DNA of 19,621 nt from JAAYKS01 sp964479435 (GTDB lineage Bacteria; Bacillota; Clostridia; Saccharofermentanales; UBA5734): the NCBI GenBank assembly GCA_964479435.1, contig CAYZME010000037.1, positions 1 through 19,621 of the forward strand, given 5' to 3'. Below are positions 13,970-19,621 of this stretch, piece by piece (the stretch's first letter is position 1; each line of letters starts with the position of its first letter). The notes beneath the pieces were generated by a model that had not been told where the DNA came from, searched no databases, and worked only from the letters and a program-made list of their open reading frames with translations. Position numbers and translations under genes: made by a program.

Positions 13970-15841
13970 TTGATTGTTTACAGCAACACGGCGATGCAAT
14001 TTCGCCAGGATGTGGATGAAAATCAAATTACAGCGCAGATTGCGCAATCTTTTTTGGACCACCTGGGGTATTTGCCGGGTGAGGCGGAAAGGAGGTCCTG
14101 GCAGAATTCAATGCAGTTTATGGAGCGTGTGGTTCGGCGCTCGCAAATACCAGACGACTGCGGGGTACTGATCGAATACAACATTCCTGCCACGAGTCTA
14201 CGTATCGACTTTATGCTTACGGGGCAAGATATCCATTCTCAGGATAGTTTTGTGATCGTGGAACTAAAACAATGGGACCGCGCCGAAGCTACCACCCGAC
14301 CCGATGTGGTAAGCACATTTGTAGGTGGCCGTTATCGGGATGTGTTGCACCCTTCGTATCAGGCTTTTTCGTATCTACAATACTTGTCCAATATGAATGA
14401 GGCCGTCCAAACGCACGGCATCGTTGGCCGCGCTTGTGCTTATTTGCATAATTATGCCAAAAAGCAGACCGAACCCTTACTGCATCCGCAGTACTTGGAT
14501 ATCACACGCAGTGCACCCATCTTTTTTCGCGAAGACCAGGGTGACATGCAAAAATTTCTCTACCAAAGCCTGGCAAAAGGGAAGGGCATCCATACGATGC
14601 ATTTCATCGAGCACGGGCGCCTTCGGCCGTCACAGAAATTGATGGACCACGTTGCTGGGTTGCTGAAGGGCAATGATGAGTTTATTTTGCTCGATGAGCA
14701 AAAAGTGGTGTTTGAGACAATCATCGAGCGAGCGCAAACCGCGGAACATAAAACAGTCATTGTGGTCAAAGGAGGGCCAGGGACGGGGAAGTCTGTGTTG
14801 TCCATGCATGTGTTGGGCCGTTTATTGCAAGCAGGAAAAAACATCCGCTTTGTCGCCCCCAATGCAGCTTTTCGCCAAGTCATGATCGAGCACCTGGCCA
14901 AAAGCCGAGTGCGCAACAGAGCAAAGATCAACGCATTATTTTCGGGATCGTCAAAATTTTGGGAAACGCCATTGAACGCGATGGATATCCTCGTGGTTGA
15001 CGAAGCGCATCGACTCAAGAAACGCGGCGCGTTTATGTACCGAGGTGAAAATCAGGTAGAAGATGTGGTGCGTGCAGCACACGTGTGTATTTTGTTCATA
15101 GATGATCACCAACAGATTCGCCCCGACGATGTGGGCACGACAACAGAAATCCGTCGACTCGCAGCTACATATCGAGCGGAGCTTGTGGAACTGGAACTGG
15201 AGGCTCAATTCCGCTGTGCGGGCGCAGCAGGTTTTCTCAACTGGATCGACGACGTATTACAAGTCCGGCATACCGGCAATTACGACGGATGGGACCGTGA
15301 CGCTTTTGAATTTGAGCTGATGGACTCACCACATGATCTGTATCAGCGCATCCAAGAAAGACAATCACAAGGTTATAAGGCAAGGATGCTTGCTGGATAC
15401 GCGTGGGAATGGACACGAGTAGAAGAAAATCCACTTGGCGAAGTCGCGGATGTTGTAATCCCCGAACATGATTTTGCCATGCCATGGAATCAGCGCCAGA
15501 ACAGCTCTCTGTGGGCGATTTTGCCAGAAGGAGTCGGGCAGATCGGCTGCGTACACACCTCGCAAGGACTTGAGTTCGATTACATCGGTGTGATCGTGGG
15601 GAAAGATTTGTGTTACGACCCTGCGTCTGGAGAGGTTTGCTCAGATGCGAGCCAATATAAAGACAGAGCGGGGATCAAAGGAATTGCAGGGAATCGGCCG
15701 GAGCTCACCCGATTGATAAAAAACATCTACCGCATCTTATTCTCTCGCGGTATGAAGGGCTGCTATGTTTATGTGTGCGAGGAGGGCATGAGAGAAAGAA
15801 TGAAAAACAGGATGCCTTTTCGAAAAACGGCGACCTCTTGA
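13970..15841 (+). CDS. DUF2075 nuclease/helicase (Schlafen-3-like ATPase domain)
   Basis: This 623-residue protein belongs to the DUF2075 group. Residues about 70-105 carry a PD-(D/E)XK-like motif, with Asp80 in LRIDFML and Glu98-Leu-Lys100 in VIVELKQWD, suggesting a nuclease domain. The superfamily 1 helicase-type ATPase follows: Walker A VKGGPGTGKS with Lys274; Walker B VVDEAH with Asp344-Glu345; then QFRCAGAAGFLNWI; motif V-like GCVHTSQGLEFDYIGV; and motif VI-like LFSRGMKGCYVY. The start is TTG 13970, with AGGTGA (13957-13962) 7 bases upstream. Composition is lower in GC than the genes to the left. Such proteins are often found in defence regions, and here it lies before a truncated DUF3427-type gene and a restriction-modification cassette. 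Exact function is unknown; action on nucleic acid is the safe statement. Confidence 0.88.
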   Translation: MIVYSNTAMQFRQDVDENQITAQIAQSFLDHLGYLPGEAERRSWQNSMQFMERVVRRSQIPDDCGVLIEYNIPATSLRIDFMLTGQDIHSQDSFVIVELKQWDRAEATTRPDVVSTFVGGRYRDVLHPSYQAFSYLQYLSNMNEAVQTHGIVGRACAYLHNYAKKQTEPLLHPQYLDITRSAPIFFREDQGDMQKFLYQSLAKGKGIHTMHFIEHGRLRPSQKLMDHVAGLLKGNDEFILLDEQKVVFETIIERAQTAEHKTVIVVKGGPGTGKSVLSMHVLGRLLQAGKNIRFVAPNAAFRQVMIEHLAKSRVRNRAKINALFSGSSKFWETPLNAMDILVVDEAHRLKKRGAFMYRGENQVEDVVRAAHVCILFIDDHQQIRPDDVGTTTEIRRLAATYRAELVELELEAQFRCAGAAGFLNWIDDVLQVRHTGNYDGWDRDAFEFELMDSPHDLYQRIQERQSQGYKARMLAGYAWEWTRVEENPLGEVADVVIPEHDFAMPWNQRQNSSLWAILPEGVGQIGCVHTSQGLEFDYIGVIVGKDLCYDPASGEVCSDASQYKDRAGIKGIAGNRPELTRLIKNIYRILFSRGMKGCYVYVCEEGMRERMKNRMPFRKTATS

Positions 15842-15978
15842 CTGGACATACCTGACGAATGAACTTTGACAATTGAATCGATGAATTGCCAGCATCTCTG
15901 AAAGTAGGCGGGCGTACACGCATCATGGATTAGAGACCATTTATTTTATTTGTTTTCATTTTATTTAAGGAGCTCAAT

Positions 15979-16080
15979 ATGGCTACTCTCAATCGGTATG
16001 CACAATACAGCCGAGAAGATGTGCATGCTCTTTTTTCTCCCGAAACAAAATTTACACCACATTCTAGACTTGTCTCTTGA
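15979..16080 (+). pseudogene. Truncated N-terminus of a DUF3427-type protein
   Basis: ATG 15979 has a strong ribosome binding site (AAGGAG, 15967-15972, 6-base gap) and opens a frame of only 33 codons. The first 28 residues contain NRYAQYSREDVHALF and SPETKFTP, which I recognise as the conserved start of proteins carrying a DUF3427-type domain; intact members continue with a GTWGL-type motif for hundreds of residues. Here homology breaks after FTP and the frame ends with HSRLVS and a TGA. The good start signals with a lost body indicate a recently truncated gene, probably by insertion or deletion linked to the cassette on its right. An alternative is a free-standing short peptide, which I consider less likely. 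Confidence 0.6.
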
Positions 16081-16315
16081 TCAAAGCGTGTGATCCACCC
16101 TGATGGTTACGCTAAAGCCATGCCCGCAGTGGGGGCTGCCATAACGGCGATACGCCCGAAACAGATAGCCATTATGTGCACTCGCGCCGCCCTTTTGCCC
16201 GTCCACTTTGGGCTTCATATAAATCGCTGCATATTAGCGTGTTGCTTCATTTTTGCCTGTTGAGGAACGCGCGGAACTGCAACACAATAACAACATAAAA
16301 GATTGCACTTTCTTA

Positions 16316-16345
16316 TTGCTTTCTATTCCGGTGTTGTGCTATGAT
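16316..16345 (+). promoter_or_regulatory. Promoter of the restriction-modification cassette
   Basis: TTGCTT (16316-16321) and TATGAT (16340-16345) are 18 bases apart, giving a moderate sigma-A promoter. Transcription would start near 16352, leaving a leader of about 50 bases before the small HTH gene. No other promoter is evident before the methyltransferase. Confidence 0.5.
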
Positions 16346-16404
16346 TCTGTAGTACAGTTGCGGTTTTGATAGAGTGTTTTTAATGGCAAGTAGGGTGTGA
16401 TTAT

Positions 16405-16596
16405 TTGAAAATTATGACTGTCAAAGAAGCCGCCGAAAAATGGGGTGTTACTCCTCGGCGGGTGGGTGACTATATACGCGAACAGCGAATAAAAGGTGCA
16501 TATAAAATCGGCGCGGCGTGGGTTATGCCTGACAATACGCAAAAACCTCCTAATATGAAATCCGGTCGAAAAGGGCCCAACAGTCAAAGGTATTAA
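16405..16596 (+). CDS. Small helix-turn-helix protein (excisionase/MerR-like), possible controller of the RM cassette
   Basis: This 63-residue protein begins MTVKEAAEKWGVTPRRVGDYIREQ (in parts), a winged-helix DNA-binding motif of the HTH_17/MerR-excisionase kind, followed by IKGAYKIGAAWVMPDNTQKP, the usual wing that ends in a Trp-x-x-Pro pattern. A basic tail follows. TTG 16405 is supported by AGGGTG (16392-16397) 7 bases upstream; ATG 16414 is the alternative. The methyltransferase starts 29 bases after its stop on the same strand, so they probably share a transcript. It may control cassette expression in the manner of C-proteins, although it is not of the classical C-protein (XRE) family; this is inference. 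Confidence 0.75.
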   Translation: MKIMTVKEAAEKWGVTPRRVGDYIREQRIKGAYKIGAAWVMPDNTQKPPNMKSGRKGPNSQRY

Positions 16597-16610
16597 TAAA
16601 CACCGGAAAA

Positions 16611-16617
16611 TAAGGAG
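16611..16617 (+). promoter_or_regulatory. Ribosome binding site of the methyltransferase gene
   Basis: AAGGAGG lies 8 bases before ATG 16626. It is far stronger than the sites of the HTH gene and the endonuclease gene, which would favour methylase synthesis over nuclease synthesis from one transcript. Confidence 0.75.
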
Positions 16618-16625
16618 GACCCATA

Positions 16626-17924
16626 ATGAATAAGATTAAGAACAATAGATATTTTGTTGATCTATTTGCAGGTTGCGGCGGCTTGTCGTTAGGGCTTGAA
16701 CAAGCAGGATTTGTTCCTGCGCTTGTAAATGAAATAAGCCCGGACGCTATGGAAACATACTTAATGAATCGTGATGATACGTTTCCATTGCTGCGCGAAA
16801 AATACAATGTCGGTGATGTGAAAGACCTTGTGAACGATGAAACTTTGTTCAAGAGAATTATATCTAATATGCTTGCTGATTATGGCCTTGATATAGCCAA
16901 AGGAGAACTTGACTTACTTGTCGGCGGACCACCTTGTCAGGGGTATTCAGGGATCGGTCATCGCCGTTCCTATTCTGTCGAGAAAACTGAGCTTCCTTCA
17001 AACCATTTATATCTAGATATGATTATACTTATTAAAAAATTTAAGCCGAAAATATTTATGTTTGAAAATGTAAAAGGAATTCTATCGGGAAAATGGACTT
17101 CAACAGGAGAAAAAGGTGAGATATGGAATGATGTTCTTAACGCTTTTTTAACAATTGATGGATATATAACTCGCTGGAAATTAGTGCGCGCAAAAGATTA
17201 TGGTGTTCCTCAAAATAGGCCAAGAGTTATACTCGTTGGTGTCCGAAAAGATATTATGAAGTCAGACAATTTACCACAAGATGCAATAAAAGCAGGGTTT
17301 TTACCGCCGCCGTCGAATAATTACCCTAATTTATATGAATTATTAGGTGATTTGAGCGATAATGCTTTCGAATATGGAGGTAGAAACACCCATTACATAA
17401 ATCCGCCACAAAATGAAATTCAAAAAAATCTTAGAAAAGATAAACACGGTAAAATTATGAAAAAGGGGGACGAGTTAACCGAACAAGAATACGGGAATCA
17501 TACTGTCCGTGTTATCGAGAAATTTACCCATATGCTTAACAATGGTGGTGAAATTCCAGAAAAATATAGAACTAAAAAATTTGCTCAAAAAGTTTTGCCC
17601 GCTACATGGGGAAAAAACGGCCCGACAATAACAGCAACTTGCTTGCCTGATGATTATGTGCATTTTTCGCAGCCTCGGATATTAACTGTTCGAGAATGGG
17701 CGCGTTTGCAAATGTTTCCGGACTGGTACCAATTTGCAGGAAAAAGAACCACAGGGGGAATAAGGCGTGCAGGGAACCCACGCGAAGGCGTTTTCGACCG
17801 TGAGCTTCCAAAATATACCCAAATTGGAAACGCCGTGCCTGTGTCGCTAGCCGAAAGTCTGGGAGTTAATTTATATCGTATTTTAGAGGATAATAATGCT
17901 CAGTATATCCGATATAAAAATTGA
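16626..17924 (+). CDS. DNA (cytosine-5-)-methyltransferase of a type II RM system
   Basis: This 432-residue protein has the motif order of C5-cytosine methyltransferases: motif I DLFAGCGGLSLGLEQAG for S-adenosylmethionine; motif IV GGPPCQGYS with catalytic Cys104; motif VI FENVKG with Glu147; motif VIII AKDYGVPQNRPRVILVG; a target-recognition region roughly 225-330; motif IX near LTVREWARLQMFP; and motif X QIGNAVPVSLAESLG. It should protect host DNA from the endonuclease encoded next, whose gene overlaps its last 29 bases. If the nuclease has the usual MvaI/BcnI specificity, the target is of the CCNGG type (inference). It is AT-rich compared with the left of the window, consistent with transfer. 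Confidence 0.95.
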   Translation: MNKIKNNRYFVDLFAGCGGLSLGLEQAGFVPALVNEISPDAMETYLMNRDDTFPLLREKYNVGDVKDLVNDETLFKRIISNMLADYGLDIAKGELDLLVGGPPCQGYSGIGHRRSYSVEKTELPSNHLYLDMIILIKKFKPKIFMFENVKGILSGKWTSTGEKGEIWNDVLNAFLTIDGYITRWKLVRAKDYGVPQNRPRVILVGVRKDIMKSDNLPQDAIKAGFLPPPSNNYPNLYELLGDLSDNAFEYGGRNTHYINPPQNEIQKNLRKDKHGKIMKKGDELTEQEYGNHTVRVIEKFTHMLNNGGEIPEKYRTKKFAQKVLPATWGKNGPTITATCLPDDYVHFSQPRILTVREWARLQMFPDWYQFAGKRTTGGIRRAGNPREGVFDRELPKYTQIGNAVPVSLAESLGVNLYRILEDNNAQYIRYKN

Positions 17925-19086
17925 AGACATTCTACCTGTTTTTAGCGATAGAAATGTTGATGTAGCGTTCCTTGTCCCGACAGACACAGGCCTAGAGAAA
18001 TCTATTATGGACGCAACGACGCCTATACGGCAATTTCTATTGAGAAATCACATCCACAACTATGACAAGCAAAAACAAGGACCAGATAACAAAGTGGTAT
18101 ATCCCGCTTTCTTTGTAAAGGCTGACGGATTAATAGAAACATCGGCTTCACTTTACCGGCCAGTCACAAAAAGCGGAGACCCCAGAATATGGTTCAAGGG
18201 TTTAAAGCAGTATTGTAATCCTAAAAATCTTCTTGGAATTGTAACAAACGGAGAGGCACTTTTTGTTATCAATCTCAGCCTTCCTATTATCATAAAAGCC
18301 ATCCAAAACGGCCGAGTAGCTGCAAGAATCCTTGATGATATATCAACAATTGCCAATGCAATATCTATTGAACTACTTGAAAAGCTGAAAGCAATTCATC
18401 GTATGGGTTTTATAAATACTGTTACACACGGGGATACAGGCATCGGAATGACCCTTGAAAATCTTTTGGGGATAGCACCGAATTCTGATAAAGCTCCCGA
18501 TTATAAAGGCATAGAAATAAAATCTACAAGAACAACATCGAGAAGTCAAAGCAGAGTCAATCTATTTTCACAAGTGCCTAATTGGCAAAAGAGTGCCATG
18601 AAAACAGCACAGGAGATACTTAATACTTACGGATATATCCGAGATGGGCGATTGCAGTTGTATTGCACAGTTTCCGCTTCAAGGCCAAATTCGCAGGGTT
18701 TATATTTTGAAATTGACGAAAATAAAGATATTCTATATAACAAAAGCAAGCAGATCAATAATAATCATATTATGAATGTTGTGCTTTGGAATATTGAAAC
18801 ATTAAGAAGGCAATTGGAAGAAAAACACCGTGAAACATTTTGGGTTAAAGCCTCGGCCGATTTTGCAAACGGAATAGAGCGTTTCCGATACGATACTGTA
18901 ATCCATACTCGGAAACCCAACATTCATCTTTTTGGGGCTTTACTTGATCGTAGTATTATTACCATGGACTATACATTATCACAAAAAGACACTCGCGTCC
19001 GAGACCACGGATACATATTCAAAATAAGACCTGAAAACATGGGGCTTCTTTTTCCAGAACCTATAAGTTATGAATTAAATAAATAG
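17896..19086 (+). CDS. MvaI/BcnI-family type II restriction endonuclease with an N-terminal extension
   Basis: This 396-residue protein carries, at about residues 170-390, the MvaI/BcnI (MutH-like) fold. It has GDTGIGMTLENLLGI with Glu188, then DYKGIEIKS with Asp202, Glu207 and Lys209, giving the D-x4-E-x-K active-site spacing of this family. MvaI itself is about 250 residues, so the first 165 residues are an extra domain. It contains ASLYRPVTKSGDPRIWFKGL, which resembles DNA-binding or accessory domains of other restriction enzymes, but I cannot name it. MvaI cuts CCWGG and BcnI cuts CCSGG; a related target is expected here. ATG 17896 lies inside the methyltransferase gene, with AGAGGA five bases upstream, so translation is probably coupled to it. 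Confidence 0.9.
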   Translation: MLSISDIKIEDILPVFSDRNVDVAFLVPTDTGLEKSIMDATTPIRQFLLRNHIHNYDKQKQGPDNKVVYPAFFVKADGLIETSASLYRPVTKSGDPRIWFKGLKQYCNPKNLLGIVTNGEALFVINLSLPIIIKAIQNGRVAARILDDISTIANAISIELLEKLKAIHRMGFINTVTHGDTGIGMTLENLLGIAPNSDKAPDYKGIEIKSTRTTSRSQSRVNLFSQVPNWQKSAMKTAQEILNTYGYIRDGRLQLYCTVSASRPNSQGLYFEIDENKDILYNKSKQINNNHIMNVVLWNIETLRRQLEEKHRETFWVKASADFANGIERFRYDTVIHTRKPNIHLFGALLDRSIITMDYTLSQKDTRVRDHGYIFKIRPENMGLLFPEPISYELNK

Positions 19087-19522
19087 AAATTAAAATATTG
19101 ATAATAAATTTATAAAAAATATATTTAAAATAAGGTAGATTTTTTAACAAATATACAAAACTCATCAATAAAAGAGGTTGGCGGTAGATAGTGCTGTTGT
19201 GATAGCAAAAGGCGGAATTAAAAGATACAAATTAGCTCTTGAGCAACACAATCGAAATTGTGTTATTAATAATATATAGCTATAATTTTACAGGATAAGT
19301 ATACATAAAAGTCAACCCACCAATAAGCGGTTACCTCAGCCAAGTCCTGAATGTTGGTGTGAATTGCTTTCGGTCAATGGTCTTCAAGACACATTGTGAA
19401 GGTACCTAGGCCGGTCTTCCTTCGCTTTCCTCTTGGCTGTCTCCCGTTCTTCGTAGTACTTTCCCATCGTGAAATACTTCTTCCCGGTCGCCCATTTCAC
19501 GTGTATGTCCATCAATACGGGT
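19087..19522. other. Non-coding stretch between the RM cassette and the IS end
   Basis: No convincing gene is present. The first 220 bases are extremely AT-rich and contain a small hairpin (19245-19264) and a 26-codon GTG frame without support. Near 19310 composition changes abruptly back to about half GC, marking a likely right border of the AT-rich cassette. The minus strand at 19384-19512 holds a 42-codon frame, rich in Lys and Glu (GKKYFTMGKYYEERETAKRK), lacking a ribosome binding site; it may be a gene fragment. Confidence 0.5.
19245..19264 (+). terminator. Hairpin downstream of the endonuclease gene
   Basis: AACACAAT (19245-19252) and ATTGTGTT (19257-19264) pair perfectly around CGAA. 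It lies 158 bases after the endonuclease stop in very AT-rich DNA and is followed by ATTAATAATA rather than a T-run, so it is a weak candidate for the end of the cassette transcript. Confidence 0.35.
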
Positions 19523-19621
19523 TGTCAACACAATTTCGGACAATCGGTCATGCTACACAAGGTAGTTGCTGATCCAGCCACCGATTGAGGAACTGGATCG
19601 GGCTTAGGTACCCGAGTCGTT
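19523..19621 (-). mobile_element. End of an insertion sequence with a DDE transposase, continuing beyond the window
   Basis: The outer sequence TGTCAACACAATTTCGGACA at 19523-19542 has the look of an IS terminal inverted repeat starting with TG. Just inside it the transposase frame ends on the minus strand (next entry). The other end and any target duplication lie outside the window, so the family (IS3- or IS481-like) is not settled. Confidence 0.5.
19548..19619 (-). CDS. C-terminus of an integrase-core (rve) transposase, partial
   Basis: The last 23 residues are visible, beginning RLGYLSPIQFLNRWLDQQ and ending at the TGA complementary to 19548-19550. The pattern (R/A)LGYLSPxQFL is the typical end of IS3/IS481-type DDE transposases, where it follows a NxxRPH motif that would lie beyond the window edge. 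The gene is cut by the window, so its integrity is unknown. Confidence 0.55.
   Translation of the reverse strand, partial: RLGYLSPIQFLNRWLDQQLPCVA

Larger units (their letters stand above)
15842..16404. other. Gene-poor junction between the DUF2075 gene and the restriction-modification cassette
   Basis: This stretch of 563 bases holds the truncated reading frame at 15979-16080, an AT-rich leader with repeated TTTTATTT words (about 15941-15966), a short frame at 16103-16144 whose start MVTLKPCPQ resembles small zinc-finger restriction-alleviation proteins but stops at once, and the cassette promoter at 16316-16345. The rest looks non-coding. Composition falls across it, so a recombination junction probably lies here. 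Confidence 0.6.

Noticed and set aside
15866..15871. Perfect -35 box TTGACA after the DUF2075 gene
   Set aside because: No acceptable -10 box lies 16-18 bases downstream, so it is not called as a promoter for the truncated gene.
16110..16250. Minus-strand 45-codon frame (KPKVDGQKGGASAHNGY...)
   Set aside because: It has no ribosome binding site and no similarity I can name, and it is antisense to the possible zinc-finger remnant.
19199..19279. 26-codon frame IAKGGIKRYKLALEQ downstream of the endonuclease
   Set aside because: It is too short, has no ribosome binding site, and contains the hairpin at 19245-19264. Coding cannot be supported.
1..19621. CRISPR arrays, tRNA and rRNA genes
   Set aside because: No regularly spaced repeats, cloverleaf-compatible sequence or conserved rRNA segment was seen on reading.

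Overview
The window looks like chromosomal DNA of a Gram-positive bacterium, probably a Bacillota (Clostridia- or Paenibacillus-like). The grounds are AGGAGG-type ribosome binding sites, several TTG/GTG starts, a secreted multidomain xylanase with a Gram-positive style signal peptide, and a DUF2075 protein. The left 13.8 kb is GC-rich. From about 13.85 kb composition falls, and it becomes clearly AT-rich from about 16.2 to 19.3 kb. No tRNA, rRNA or CRISPR array was seen. All recognised genes are on the plus strand, except an insertion-sequence end at the right edge.

Layout: (1) 28-1593, a type B carboxylesterase. (2) 1661-2584, an HNH endonuclease with an intrinsic-terminator-shaped hairpin inside its coding region. 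(3) 2899-6054, a secreted GH10-type xylanase of 1051 residues with undescribed N- and C-terminal regions, followed by a strong terminator hairpin. (4) 6325-8240, an FMN-binding NimA-like protein and a MATE efflux pump, 11 bases apart. (5) 8247-9849, a HigB/HigA-type toxin-antitoxin pair with a near-consensus promoter and a palindrome over the predicted transcription start. (6) 9779-10999, a mandelate-racemase-type enolase-superfamily enzyme whose start lies inside the end of the antitoxin gene, followed by a clear terminator. (7) 11113-13851, a large glycoside-hydrolase-like protein preceded by a perfect 16-bp palindrome. (8) 13970-15841, a DUF2075 nuclease/helicase. (9) 15979-16080, a 33-codon remnant of the N-terminus of a DUF3427-type protein. 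(10) 16405-19086, an AT-rich restriction-modification cassette: small HTH protein, C5-cytosine methyltransferase, and MvaI/BcnI-family endonuclease with an extra N-terminal domain. (11) 19087-19621, AT-rich non-coding DNA, then the end of an IS element whose transposase C-terminus is on the minus strand.

Two themes are interleaved. One is plant-polysaccharide use: esterase, xylanase, sugar-acid-type dehydratase/racemase and the glycosidase-like protein. The other is defence and genome conflict: HNH nuclease, HigBA, the DUF2075 helicase with its truncated DUF3427-type neighbour, and the restriction-modification cassette. The right third reads as a defence island in which one gene was cut short and a foreign-looking cassette sits next to it.

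The observations most worth following are: a perfect 26-bp palindrome inside the glycosidase-like gene; the altered metal site and run-on tail of the HigA protein; the MvaI-type enzyme with its N-terminal extension; and the truncated DUF3427-type gene between the DUF2075 gene and the restriction-modification cassette.
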